Shown: positions 18,094-26,864 of the stretch, one piece after another | How positions within the stretch are numbered: position 1 is the stretch's first letter | How the letters are laid out: the number at the start of each line of letters is the position of its first letter | Assembly: GCA_044507775.1 (NCBI GenBank) | Contig: JBIQIY010000023.1 | Span: forward strand, 1 to 64,000 | Length of the DNA stretch: 64,000 nt | Direction of reading: 5' to 3' | Source: Chryseosolibacter sp044507775 | Lineage (GTDB): Bacteria > Bacteroidota > Bacteroidia > Cytophagales > Cyclobacteriaceae | The notes under the pieces: generated by a model | What the model saw: the letters and a program-made list of their open reading frames with translations, nothing else | Told to the model about the DNA's origin: nothing | Databases searched by the model: none | Position numbers and translations under genes: made by a program

Positions 18094-19698
18094 CTAGGCT
18101 TGTTGCTTCTTCCTGAGATAGAGCCTTTGCATATCCGCTTTCGCCGGCCCATTGACGACTACTCCCAGGCATGTGAATCTCGAGCCATGGCAAGGGCAGT
18201 CGAAGGAGTGCTCGTCGCTGTTCCATCGCACAACGCATCCCATATGCGGGCATATTGCCGAGAACGCGTGCACGACTTCCGATTCATCCTTGTACAACGC
18301 TACTTTTTTTCCATTCATGTTTACAACTTCGCCCTGGCGTACCTTCAGATCCTGTACAGGTATTGTATCGCCGGAATCAAAGTAGTCGAGGTATTGCGCG
18401 CTCATGTTACCGACCTCTTGCAGAAACTCAGGCGCTGCTTTTACCGTGATGCGCGAGGGATCATATAATTTCTCCCACGGATTCATTCGTCCGAGTATGA
18501 GGTCGCTGATCAGCATTCCGGCGATGGCGCCGTGGGTCATTCCGTTGCCGGAGTCGCCCGTGGAAATATAGACGTTCTTGTCACCGGGATTTTTGCCGAT
18601 GAATGCCATCGTGTCGACCGGCTCCAGCACCTGACCCGACCAATGATATACAATGTCCTCCATGCCGGGAAAATGTTTGCGCGTCCACTTCTCCAGGCGC
18701 GCGTAACGGTCTTGCTCCGGAATGTTTTCTTTCTCCGCCTGACCGGTCTTATGGTCTTCACCGCCGGCGATGATCAGATCGTGGGTCGCATCATACGGTT
18801 GCAACCTGACGTAGTGGTAAGGGTCTGTCACCCATTCTGATTTCATGTTTCCGGTGTCCCACCACAATGCCGGAGTGATGGAATCTTTTGGTACCAGCCC
18901 GCCGATCACGTACGTGCGATATGGAAACTGCTTGGTGTGCATAGTCACCCAATTGTTGACAGGGGAGTTGGTGGCCACAACGATGTGCTGCGCTTCGATA
19001 AAGAAGTCTTTTGTCCGGATGCCGGTTTTTCCGACGCCTTCGACGCGTGTCTCCGTATAAATAGCCCCTCCGTTGCGTACGATGCACTCCGCGAGCCCCT
19101 TGAGATATTTCATGGGGTGAAACTGGGCCTGGTCGGGAAAGCGCAGGCAGACGCCATTCTCGCCTGCCATCCCGGGTACGCCCTGGATGATTTCCGTGCG
19201 GATGCCGCAATTGTTCGTGACTGCAAATTCGTCATCGATGGTTTTTCGGTCGTCCGTAGGATGAAGAAAAAGAAAGCCGTCGAGCCTTCTGAAATCGCAA
19301 TCGATCTTTTCTTCTTGTAACACGCGCTCGATGAAGTTGATGGCCTGCGTGTGACTTCCCGCAGCAAGCCGGCATTTCTCTTCCCCGAGCACCCGCTCGA
19401 TTTCCGTGTAGCGATCGTCCAGCGCGTTTACGATATGCGCCGTCGTTCGGCCGGACTCGCCGCTGCCGACAAGCCCGTCTTCAACGACGATAACTTTCTT
19501 TCCCGCTTTTATCAGGCAATAGGCGACAGACAATCCCGCGATTCCCGCGCCTACAACAACAATTTCCGCCTTCAGATCCGACGCCAGAGGCGAATACCGG
19601 ATCGGCTCAACCGAATCCAACCAAAATGATACATTCGATCCGGATGTCGTGACACCCTTGTCCTGCCCTTCTTTTATAGCCGTATTATGATGTTCCAT
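18094..19698 (-). CDS. FAD-dependent oxidoreductase (DAO family) with C-terminal Rieske domain
   Basis: 534 residues. The Rossmann motif VVVGAGIAGLSVAYCL is at about 47-62, followed by the acidic strand end KKVIVVED. The DAO-type fold runs to about 425. The C-terminal 100 residues form a Rieske [2Fe-2S] domain with both ligand pairs: CPHMGC and CPCHGS. This domain combination is found in soil bacteria next to stress genes; electrons likely pass between substrate, FAD and the cluster, but the substrate is unknown. It has no signal peptide, so it should be cytosolic. It precedes the ligase gene on the same strand, which may share regulation. Confidence 0.88.
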   Translation of the reverse strand: MEHHNTAIKEGQDKGVTTSGSNVSFWLDSVEPIRYSPLASDLKAEIVVVGAGIAGLSVAYCLIKAGKKVIVVEDGLVGSGESGRTTAHIVNALDDRYTEIERVLGEEKCRLAAGSHTQAINFIERVLQEEKIDCDFRRLDGFLFLHPTDDRKTIDDEFAVTNNCGIRTEIIQGVPGMAGENGVCLRFPDQAQFHPMKYLKGLAECIVRNGGAIYTETRVEGVGKTGIRTKDFFIEAQHIVVATNSPVNNWVTMHTKQFPYRTYVIGGLVPKDSITPALWWDTGNMKSEWVTDPYHYVRLQPYDATHDLIIAGGEDHKTGQAEKENIPEQDRYARLEKWTRKHFPGMEDIVYHWSGQVLEPVDTMAFIGKNPGDKNVYISTGDSGNGMTHGAIAGMLISDLILGRMNPWEKLYDPSRITVKAAPEFLQEVGNMSAQYLDYFDSGDTIPVQDLKVRQGEVVNMNGKKVALYKDESEVVHAFSAICPHMGCVVRWNSDEHSFDCPCHGSRFTCLGVVVNGPAKADMQRLYLRKKQQA

Positions 19699-19743
19699 CG
19701 CTCTTCTATTTTCTTACTCTTCTTACTCCCCACTTTTTCCCAA

Positions 19744-20877
19744 CTACGCCTCACCGCTCCGTGCCGCCCCTGGCTTCGTCGGGTCATGCTTTCTACTTTC
19801 TACTTTGTGCTTTCTGCTTTGTACTTTCTGCTTTGTGCTTTGTGCTTTGTGCTTTCTGCTTGTTGCCCCTACGTCGAGATGATTCGCCTCCTTCGCCGCT
19901 TTATCAACTCTCAATCCCATAAAAACCGGATGCCGAAGAATTCCTTCGTTCGTCATCTCCGTGTACTTGATGTTGCATACGACACGTGGCTCCACCCATG
20001 TTACCGGCGAATTCACCGATATCTTTTCACTGAAGGGAGATGTGCCCCGCACCAGCGGCTTCAACGTTGCATAGACGTCGCGTAGAATGGCTGACGTGAA
20101 ACCCGTTCCCGTGTGACCGATGTATTTAAGCTTTTTACCTTCATATATTCCGAGGATGAGCGCGCCGAAATACTCCCGGCTTCCACGGGGAGCGGTATAC
20201 CCGGCGATGACAGCTTCCTGGGTATTGTGGTTTTTTATCTTTAGCCACTCGCGAGTCCTTTTCCCCGGATGGTAAAGACTCGAGGCGCGTTTTGCGATCA
20301 TTCCCTCCAGGTCCATCTCTACTACCTTGGAAAAGAATTCGATCCCGCATTCGCTGACGTGATCGGAGTATCGAACAATTTTGCTTTTCCCGAGCGCCTT
20401 CCTGGCAATCTCCTTGCGTTCGACCAACGGTAAGTTCATGATGGACTGGCCCCGATAAGAGAGACAGTCGAAGACGTAGTACAGGATCGGTAGTTTCGGG
20501 TTGTGATCGTATTGCTGCAGCTTTTGAAAATCCGGTTTGTTGTTTTCATTCAATACAACAATTTCGCCATCGAACACCGCAGTTTCGCGGATCTTGCTCA
20601 ACTCGTTGGCGACCGCCGGATACAATCGAAGAAACGATAGCCCGTTGCGTGAGTATAGTTTGACTTCGCCTTTCGAGACTTCGGCGACTGCGCGATATCC
20701 ATCCCACTTGATCTCGAAGATCCAGTCGTTACCGTCGAACGGCTCGTCATAAATAGAGGCGAGCATTGGTTTGATAAACCGGGTCAATTTGTCTTTTGCC
20801 GACCGCACGGACCTCACTCTCGGCGCCACGAGGCTTCCGTTTTTTGAGTCCTTTGCTTTTGTTTTCTTATCTCCCAT
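19744..20877 (-). CDS. ligD: ATP-dependent DNA ligase, LigD ligase-domain type, with repeat-encoded C-terminal tail
   Basis: 377 residues. The adenylation motif EIKWDGYR has the nucleotidyl Lys at about residue 57; motifs FDGEIVVL, EGMIAKR and EWLKIKN follow in order, then an OB-fold region to about residue 320. This is the ligase module of LigD, which seals double-strand breaks in Ku-dependent end joining; polymerase and phosphoesterase modules are absent and no ku gene is in the window. The ATG at 20877 is preferred to an upstream TTG at 20892. The last 40 residues are encoded largely by a 7-bp repeat array and read as Lys/Arg-rich near-heptapeptide repeats (KHKAQST, KQKVQSR, KHKVESR). Confidence 0.88.
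   Translation of the reverse strand: MGDKKTKAKDSKNGSLVAPRVRSVRSAKDKLTRFIKPMLASIYDEPFDGNDWIFEIKWDGYRAVAEVSKGEVKLYSRNGLSFLRLYPAVANELSKIRETAVFDGEIVVLNENNKPDFQKLQQYDHNPKLPILYYVFDCLSYRGQSIMNLPLVERKEIARKALGKSKIVRYSDHVSECGIEFFSKVVEMDLEGMIAKRASSLYHPGKRTREWLKIKNHNTQEAVIAGYTAPRGSREYFGALILGIYEGKKLKYIGHTGTGFTSAILRDVYATLKPLVRGTSPFSEKISVNSPVTWVEPRVVCNIKYTEMTNEGILRHPVFMGLRVDKAAKEANHLDVGATSRKHKAQSTKQKVQSRKHKVESRKHDPTKPGAARSGEA
19789..19865 (-). repeat. Heptamer tandem array, 11 units, inside the ligase reading frame
   Basis: Eleven consecutive 7-bp units of the CTTTGTG/CTTTCTG/CTTTCTA type, equivalent on the ligase coding strand to CACAAAG/CAGAAAG. Three units equal 21 bp, so the array encodes a seven-residue repeat in the protein tail. 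Confidence 0.95.
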
Positions 20878-21045
20878 GATTGACGCGGCCAATTGGTCCT
20901 GGGACTAAATTCTAGTGCCACTTCACCGACCGGAGTGGCGGTATTCCCTGATCTTTGAAGCGCGCGGAACGAGCGGCGTCCCGATTCTCAAAGTGGAGGA
21001 ACAACTTTTTCCTGTTTCTTCCAACGGGAAATAACTTGGTTTTAT

Positions 21046-21630
21046 ATGAAAAGGTATGCACTACTGGCAGTGACGATGGTACTTCTGTTCTCCTGCAATG
21101 AATCGCGACGTGGGAACGACAGCAATGCGAATGAAGACCGTGATGAAGCAGCGGCGGAATCAAACACCGACAAATTTGCAGGTGACAAGCGGAAAGATGC
21201 GGATTTTGTTTTTGAAGTGGTGGAATCGAACTACGGCGAGATAAAGCTGGCCGAGCTTGCAAGTCAAAAATCCCGAAACACAGAGATCAAGAACATCGCA
21301 AAAATGCTACTAACGGATCACACCGCATCGTTGAACGATCTGAAAACAGTGGCGCAAGCAAAAGCGATATCCGTGCCGGTAGAGGAGACAGATGCAGCGA
21401 GGCGTACACTGGAAGACATGGCGCAGGAATCTGACAAGGACTTCGACCTGAGCTGGTGCAAAAAGATGCTCGACCTTCACGACACCAGCATCGATAAATT
21501 TGAGGACCGCCTTGAAAAAACAGAGGATGCGCAGCTGAAAGATTATGTCAATAAGACGCTACCCGTGCTCAGGAAGCATCAGGAGGAGCTGCAGGCATGT
21601 CGGAAAAAGTTAGAACAAACAAAATCCTGA
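21046..21630 (+). CDS. DUF4142 family lipoprotein
   Basis: 194 residues. N-terminus MKRYALLAVTMVLLFSCNES has a lipobox-like L-F-S-C, so it is probably a lipoprotein. The body is helical with the DUF4142 hallmarks: ADFVFEVVESNYGEIKLAELA, IKNIAKMLLTDHTASLNDLK and a C-terminal YVNKTLPVLRKHQEEL. DUF4142 proteins are ferritin-like helical bundles often found among stationary-phase or stress genes in soil bacteria; biochemical function is unknown. It is divergent from the ligase gene, 168 bp apart. Confidence 0.88.
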   Translation: MKRYALLAVTMVLLFSCNESRRGNDSNANEDRDEAAAESNTDKFAGDKRKDADFVFEVVESNYGEIKLAELASQKSRNTEIKNIAKMLLTDHTASLNDLKTVAQAKAISVPVEETDAARRTLEDMAQESDKDFDLSWCKKMLDLHDTSIDKFEDRLEKTEDAQLKDYVNKTLPVLRKHQEELQACRKKLEQTKS

Positions 21631-21777
21631 ACTATATGAACGGTATTGCCGTTCAATTTATCCTGGGTATTTTTTTACACAGAACAGGGCCTTTTTCCCT
21701 TACCAGGCCAGTAAAGTTGCAACCGCATTGTGCTGGCATGGAAATATCACTTGAAGCCATACAAATCTTCTATCCCT

Positions 21778-22938
21778 ATGATTAGTACAACTACCTCTGC
21801 CCATGCCCTTGTTTGCTTCTCGCACCTTCGCTGGAATTTCGTTTATCAAAGACCGCAACATCTTTTAAGTCGATTCACCCCCACCTTCAAGGTCTACTAC
21901 ATTGAAGAGCCTGTGTACGGCGATCATGAAAATTCGCTCCAGGTGTCAAGGCCTGTTGAGAATTTATGTGTGGTTGTGCCTCATCTCAGGGAAGGCATAA
22001 GGGAGGAAGAAGGGATTGCACGGCAAAAGGAACTGTTGGCGACTTTCTTTATCGAAAACGATATTACACAATATATTTTCTGGTATTACACACCAATGGC
22101 TCTTTCAGTCAGCGATCATTTCAATCCGTCTGTTATCGTGTACGACTGCATGGACGAGTTATCCGCCTTCAAATTTGCGCCGCAGTCACTGAAAGACCGC
22201 GAGAAAGAGCTGCTGAAAAAGGCTGACCTGGTTTTCGCAGGAGGCTACAGCCTGTATGAAGCCAAGAAGAACAGGCACCCCGACGTCCACGCTTTTCCCA
22301 GTAGCATCGACGCCGGGCATTTTGGCAAGGCTCGGATCTACACCGCAGATCCTGCAGATCAGGAAACGATTCCGCATCCCCGAATCGGATACTTCGGCGT
22401 GATTGATGAGCGGATGGATCTTGTTCTGATCGAAGGCATCGCGCGGCGAAAGCCGGACTGGCATATTGTGATGGTCGGCCCCGTTGTGAAGATCAGTCCC
22501 GACACGCTGCCGAAGTTGCCAAACATCCATTATCTGGGAATGAAATCCTATGATGAGCTACCTGCTTACATATCCGGATGGGATATCGCGATGTTGCCGT
22601 TTGCTCACAATGAGTCCACGCGCTACATCAGTCCTACAAAAACCCCGGAATATCTGGCTGCTGGAAAACCGGTGATCTCCACTCCGATAATAGACGTACT
22701 GCGCCAGTACGGACGCAACGGATTAGTGAACATCGCAGGAACTCCGGAAGAATTTGTGAGAGTCGCATCCATGGAACTGGAGAACCACGACCGTGAAGAA
22801 TGGCTCGAGCAAGTAAACGAATTTCTGTCCCATAACTCCTGGGACAAGACCTGGCAACGGATGATGTACCTCGTTACAAGGAAGTTGAACGAAAAGGAGC
22901 GAAGCATGAAAAATATTAATGAACACATATATGTTTGA
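21778..22938 (+). CDS. Glycosyltransferase (GT-B, family 1/4 type)
   Basis: 386 residues from the ATG at 21778; an upstream in-frame start at 21730 lacks support. N-terminal FSHLRWNFVYQRPQHLLSRF is typical of a group of GT-B transferases in polysaccharide synthesis. The C-terminal nucleotide-sugar domain has RIGYFGVIDERMD, HIVMVGPVVK and the SPTKTPEYLAAGKPVIST motif with its conserved Glu. The gene overlaps glf by 8 bp, so UDP-galactofuranose is a plausible donor. Acceptor is unknown. Confidence 0.88.
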   Translation: MISTTTSAHALVCFSHLRWNFVYQRPQHLLSRFTPTFKVYYIEEPVYGDHENSLQVSRPVENLCVVVPHLREGIREEEGIARQKELLATFFIENDITQYIFWYYTPMALSVSDHFNPSVIVYDCMDELSAFKFAPQSLKDREKELLKKADLVFAGGYSLYEAKKNRHPDVHAFPSSIDAGHFGKARIYTADPADQETIPHPRIGYFGVIDERMDLVLIEGIARRKPDWHIVMVGPVVKISPDTLPKLPNIHYLGMKSYDELPAYISGWDIAMLPFAHNESTRYISPTKTPEYLAAGKPVISTPIIDVLRQYGRNGLVNIAGTPEEFVRVASMELENHDREEWLEQVNEFLSHNSWDKTWQRMMYLVTRKLNEKERSMKNINEHIYV

Positions 22939-24067
22939 TTATCTTATTGTGGGCGCCGGGTTTGCCGGAAGTGTGTTAGCAGAGCGCCTTGCAAATGTAT
23001 CGGAAAAGAAAGTTTTAATAATAGATCAAAGGGACCATATCGGAGGAAACGCGTACGACTACTTTAACAAAGACGGAATCCTGATTCATAAATACGGGCC
23101 GCATATCTTTCATACTAATTCGCGAAAAGTATTCGATTACCTGAGCCAGTTCACAACGTGGAGACCATACGAGCACCGCGTGCTGGCAAGTGTTGACGGA
23201 CAGCTTGTGCCCATGCCGATCAACCTGAATACCATTAACAAACTATACAGTCTGAATCTGAGCAGCCACGAGTTGGAAGCGTTCTTTGCATTGCGCGCTG
23301 AAAAGCTTTCACGTGTTGTAACGTCGGAAGACGTTGTTGTGAGTAAGGTAGGCAGGGAGTTGTACGAGAAGTTCTTCCGCGGTTATACGCGCAAGCATTG
23401 GGACCTTGATCCGTCCGAACTCGATGCCTCTGTATCAGCCCGCGTTCCTACCCGCACCAACCGTGATGACCGGTACTTTACCGACACTTATCAGTCTATG
23501 CCGGCCCAGGGATACTCCAAGATGTTCCGGAAGATGCTTTCGCATCCCAACATCAAGATCATGCTCAATACCGATTACAAGGAGATCATCGATGTGATAC
23601 CGTACAAGACGATGATTTACACCGGGCCGATTGACAGTTACTTCAACTATTGTTACGGAAGGTTGCCCTATCGGTCGATTGAATTCCGGTTTGAGACACT
23701 GGATATGGAATGCTTCCAATCGACCGGTACGATCAACTATCCGAACGAACATCCCTATACGCGGATTACGGAATTCAAGTACCTGACGGGTCAAAAGCAT
23801 CACAAGACTTCCATCGTATACGAATATCCTCAAGCGGAAGGTGACCCTTACTATCCGATCCCGCGTCCGGAGAATGCGGAGATTTACAAGAAATATCAGA
23901 GTCTGGCTAACACTATGACCAACACATACTTTACCGGACGCCTGGCCACCTATAAATATTATAATATGGACCAGGTAGTTGCGCAGTCGCTATCGCTTTT
24001 TGATAAGATTACGCAATCTCACTCCGAAAAACATGTTAATGGCGAAAAGCTCTACCAGAAAGCCTGA
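22931..24067 (+). CDS. glf: UDP-galactopyranose mutase
   Basis: 378 residues. FAD-binding motif YLIVGAGFAGSVLAERL at the N-terminus, then GGNAYDYFNKDGILIHKYGPHIFHT, which contains the substrate-loop histidines of Glf, and RVPTRTNRDDRYFTD and EYPQAEGDPYYPIP toward the C-terminus. The enzyme interconverts UDP-Galp and UDP-Galf in the cytosol. An alternative ATG at 22919 would add four residues. Its 5' end overlaps the glycosyltransferase and its 3' end overlaps the GH1-like gene by about 29 bp, so the three are translationally linked. Confidence 0.96.
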   Translation: MFDYLIVGAGFAGSVLAERLANVSEKKVLIIDQRDHIGGNAYDYFNKDGILIHKYGPHIFHTNSRKVFDYLSQFTTWRPYEHRVLASVDGQLVPMPINLNTINKLYSLNLSSHELEAFFALRAEKLSRVVTSEDVVVSKVGRELYEKFFRGYTRKHWDLDPSELDASVSARVPTRTNRDDRYFTDTYQSMPAQGYSKMFRKMLSHPNIKIMLNTDYKEIIDVIPYKTMIYTGPIDSYFNYCYGRLPYRSIEFRFETLDMECFQSTGTINYPNEHPYTRITEFKYLTGQKHHKTSIVYEYPQAEGDPYYPIPRPENAEIYKKYQSLANTMTNTYFTGRLATYKYYNMDQVVAQSLSLFDKITQSHSEKHVNGEKLYQKA

Positions 24068-25358
24068 GATCTGGGGAGGGATCGAATGCTCGTTCAACCG
24101 GGTAAACGATCACTGCTTCGATCAGGTGCAATATTGCGGTCACTACGGGCGAGAGCAGGAGGACATCGACGTCATCGCGGGCCTGGGTATCCGGGCTATG
24201 CGGTACCCGGTGATCTGGGAGCGACTACAACCTTCGCCGGATGCGCAGGTCGACTGGCAAACAGTAGCCACTCCGTTGGAAGCGCTGCGCAGCCGGGGCA
24301 TCGCACCGATTGCCGGCCTTGTACACCATGGCAGCGGGCCGCGTCACGCCAGCCTGCACATGCCGGGTTTCGCAACCGGTCTTAGTAACTTCGCAGCCAG
24401 CGTTGCACGCCGTTTCCCCTGGATTGACTATTACACTCCCGTCAACGAACCCCTCACGACTGCGCGGTTTACTTCGCTGTACGGATTGTGGTATCCCCAT
24501 GAAATGAGTGACCGAGCCTTCGCCACGGCGCTCATCAACGAAATAAAGGGAGTGGTGTTGTCCATGCGCGAGATCCGGAAGGTTAACCCGCAGGCGAAAC
24601 TTGTTCAGACGGAGGACCTCGCGAAGATCTACAGCACGCCCCGGCTTCAGTACCAGGCGGATTTTGAAAACCACCGGCGATGGCTGACATGGGATTTGCT
24701 GTGCGGAATGGTCGATCGGCATCACCCTTTGTGGGAGTTTTTTACACGTGCCGGGATCTCAGCAGACTCGTTGAAGTTCTTCCTCGACAATCCCTGCCCG
24801 CCCGACATTATTGGCGTGGACTACTACGCAACTTCAGAACGTTATCTCGATGAAACACTTGAGCGGTACCCACCGCACACGCACGGATCGAACCACGCCG
24901 AAGCGTACGCTGACGTGGAAGCTTTTCGCGTAAGGCACGACCAGCCCTCCGGAATAAGACTGCTCTTGAAAGAAGCGTGGGACCGATATCATATTCGCAT
25001 CGCCGTCACGGAAGCCCACCTCAATTGCGACTTTGACAACCAGATTCGTTGGTTCGCGGACATCCGGAATGCATGCGCATCGCTTTCGGTTCAAGGCGTC
25101 GATATCCAGGCGATCACGGCCTGGGCGCTTTTTGGATCCTATGGCTGGAATACGTTGCTGACAGAAATGAAAGGAGACTACGAGTCCGGTGTTTTTGATG
25201 TGCGCACCGGTGTGCCTGTTCCTACGCCGATGGCCGAATATCTCATCAGCCTGAAGCGCGATCCGGATTACGTCCATCCAGCGGAAAGCGAACCCGGATG
25301 GTGGCAATTGGAAGATCGTTTTATTTTCGAGCAGGCCCCATGCCTGGCAGCACCCTAG
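24039..25358 (+). CDS. Family 1 glycosylhydrolase-like protein
   Basis: 439 residues; start at 24039 (MAKSS) or 24033, both inside glf. The (beta/alpha)8 signature is visible: IRAMRYPVIWERLQP early, the acid/base motif YYTPVNEPLTT, and VTEAHLN at the nucleophile position where classical GH1 enzymes have TENG. No signal peptide, so it acts in the cytosol. In other bacteria this module is fused to an RmlD-like sugar-nucleotide reductase; here it stands alone. Coupling to glf and a glycosyltransferase suggests a role in polysaccharide synthesis or turnover rather than nutrient breakdown. Confidence 0.85.
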   Translation: MAKSSTRKPEIWGGIECSFNRVNDHCFDQVQYCGHYGREQEDIDVIAGLGIRAMRYPVIWERLQPSPDAQVDWQTVATPLEALRSRGIAPIAGLVHHGSGPRHASLHMPGFATGLSNFAASVARRFPWIDYYTPVNEPLTTARFTSLYGLWYPHEMSDRAFATALINEIKGVVLSMREIRKVNPQAKLVQTEDLAKIYSTPRLQYQADFENHRRWLTWDLLCGMVDRHHPLWEFFTRAGISADSLKFFLDNPCPPDIIGVDYYATSERYLDETLERYPPHTHGSNHAEAYADVEAFRVRHDQPSGIRLLLKEAWDRYHIRIAVTEAHLNCDFDNQIRWFADIRNACASLSVQGVDIQAITAWALFGSYGWNTLLTEMKGDYESGVFDVRTGVPVPTPMAEYLISLKRDPDYVHPAESEPGWWQLEDRFIFEQAPCLAAP

Positions 25359-25497
25359 CTTCGCAACTGGGGAGATGCGACTTGATGGCGAGTGCGTCCA
25401 TTCTCAAAATATTGCCACCCGCACTAGTCAGCGAATTCTTTGAAATGCCAGTATCTCCCGTAAGGGCGAAATATGGCGTTGTGGTGGAGCGTTCATA

Positions 25498-25724
25498 TCT
25501 CACGCCAAGGCGCAAAGATCGCTATTAAATGCAGTGCGCTAAACGTTCAAGCGGTATTCGGCGTGTCTCTGTACTTTTGCAATTTATCGACATAGACCGC
25601 AAAGCAGAGTCCCTCGCAAAGCGATAAACGCCCAAGTACATTGGCCATCCTAACAAATCAACGCATTGAATTGGCAAAGCTTTTTGCATTTCCTTTGCGG
25701 CTTAGCGCGCTTTGCGTGAGACAA
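25498..25724. repeat. Inverted GCAAAG-rich element in the spacer before the SDR gene
   Basis: The 460-bp spacer between the GH1-like and SDR genes holds no gene. Its left end CTCACGCCAAGGCGCAAAG and right end CTTTGCGGCTTAGCG...TTTGCGTGAGA are imperfect inverted copies about 200 bp apart, with an internal CGCAAAG...CGCAAAGCG. Similar CGCAAAG-type intergenic elements are familiar from Bacteroidota genomes. An in-frame extension of the SDR gene through this element is a by-product. Confidence 0.55.
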
Positions 25725-25817
25725 AAATTTCCGATCAAGGATTATTCTCAAGCCTGTGGTATAGCTATTCGCAAGCGGAGGCCTGGAACAGAAATTGTCT
25801 CTTCGCTAAAAAACTCT

Positions 25818-26681
25818 ATGCAGAAAGCCGGAAAGAAAAGGCCCGTAAGAAAGCCACAGAGCCAAAGCAAGCCTGGACTGGAATCGAAACTGAAACCTGC
25901 TCCCGTCACCACGACGTCCGAGCCCGGGTCAGGCAAGCTCGAGAACAAGATCGCCCTGATAACAGGCGGCGACAGTGGCATCGGCCGGGCGGTGGCGGTG
26001 CTTTTTGCCCGGGAAGGCGCCCGCATTGCCATCGCTTACCTCAGCGAGCACTCCGACGCGGAAGAAACACAGCGCCTTATCGAAGCCGAAGGCAGCGAGT
26101 GCCTGCTGATCGCTGGCGACCTCAGCAAGGAGATCAATTGCCGTCGTGCAGTAGCAAAGACTGTGAAGAAATTCGGACGCATCGATATACTGGTCAACAA
26201 CGCGGCCGTTCACTACGAGCAGAAGAACTTTGAAGACCTATCTACCGAACAGCTGCTCAAGACCTTTGCCACCAACATCTTCGCCTATTTTTGGGTCACC
26301 CGCGAGGGGTTGCCGCATATTCCGAAAGGTGGTTGTATCATCAACACCGCCTCTGTGACCGCGTACCGGGGAAGCGCGGCGCTGATCGATTACGCGTCGA
26401 CCAAAGGCGCGATCGTCAGTTTCACAAGAAGCCTTGCATCCAACCTCATCAAGAAAGAGATCCGCGTCAATGGTGTCGCTCCGGGGCCGGTGTGGACACC
26501 CTTGATCGCATCGACGTTCAAGCCCGACAAAGTATCAAACTTCGGCAGCGACGTACCCATGGAGCGCGCAGGCGAGCCGGCGGAGATCGCTCCCTGTTAC
26601 CTGTTCCTCGCCTCGAATGACGGTAGCTACCTGACAGGGCAATTCATCCACCCAAACGGCGGAGAGATCGTGAACGGGTAA
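25818..26681 (+). CDS. SDR family oxidoreductase (YghA-like)
   Basis: 287 residues. A basic, low-complexity N-terminal tail of about 40 residues (GKKRPVRKPQSQSKPG) is followed by the NAD(P) motif ALITGGDSGIGRAVA at 47-60, NNAA, the catalytic Ser in NTASV, Tyr192 and Lys196 in YASTK, and the C-terminal TGQFIHPNGG. The tailed form is typical for YghA-like stress-associated SDRs of soil bacteria. The start at 25818 is chosen because the sequence further upstream belongs to the CGCAAAG element. Substrate unknown. Confidence 0.9.
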   Translation: MQKAGKKRPVRKPQSQSKPGLESKLKPAPVTTTSEPGSGKLENKIALITGGDSGIGRAVAVLFAREGARIAIAYLSEHSDAEETQRLIEAEGSECLLIAGDLSKEINCRRAVAKTVKKFGRIDILVNNAAVHYEQKNFEDLSTEQLLKTFATNIFAYFWVTREGLPHIPKGGCIINTASVTAYRGSAALIDYASTKGAIVSFTRSLASNLIKKEIRVNGVAPGPVWTPLIASTFKPDKVSNFGSDVPMERAGEPAEIAPCYLFLASNDGSYLTGQFIHPNGGEIVNG

Positions 26682-26718
26682 ACCTGGCATATTATTTTAA
26701 GCCGGTCTGTTACGTATT

Positions 26719-26826
26719 TTTTTTCGGGAGGGGTGCTACACATTTGCATTGAATAAATGCAAAAAGCTGAGAAGATACCCTCGACAACCTGATCCAGGCA
26801 ATGCTGGCGTAGGTAAGCCGAAAAAA
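26719..26826 (+). promoter_or_regulatory. TPP riboswitch (THI element), orphan
   Basis: The conserved cores are all present in order: GGGTGCT after the 5' arm, CTGAGA...ACCC, ACCTGATCCAGG, AATGCTGGCGTAGG. The outer P1 stem pairs TTTTTCGG (26719-26726) with CCGAAAAA (26818-26825). A rho-independent terminator follows at 26833. No thiamine gene lies downstream in the window: the next gene on this strand is a GH5-like hydrolase about 440 bp beyond the terminator. Confidence 0.93.
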
Positions 26827-26832
26827 GAATGG

Positions 26833-26864
26833 AGGGCTCCTGAAAAAGGAGCCCTTATTTTTTT
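26833..26864 (+). terminator. Rho-independent terminator after the TPP riboswitch
   Basis: Stem AGGGCTCC / GGAGCCCT with a seven-base loop TGAAAAA and a following run TTATTTTTTT. It is placed where the expression platform of an attenuating riboswitch is expected. Confidence 0.93.

Noticed and set aside
25641..25817. N-terminal extension of the SDR protein by 59 residues
   Set aside because: The frame runs through the CGCAAAG-type element; family members start with the basic tail at 25818.
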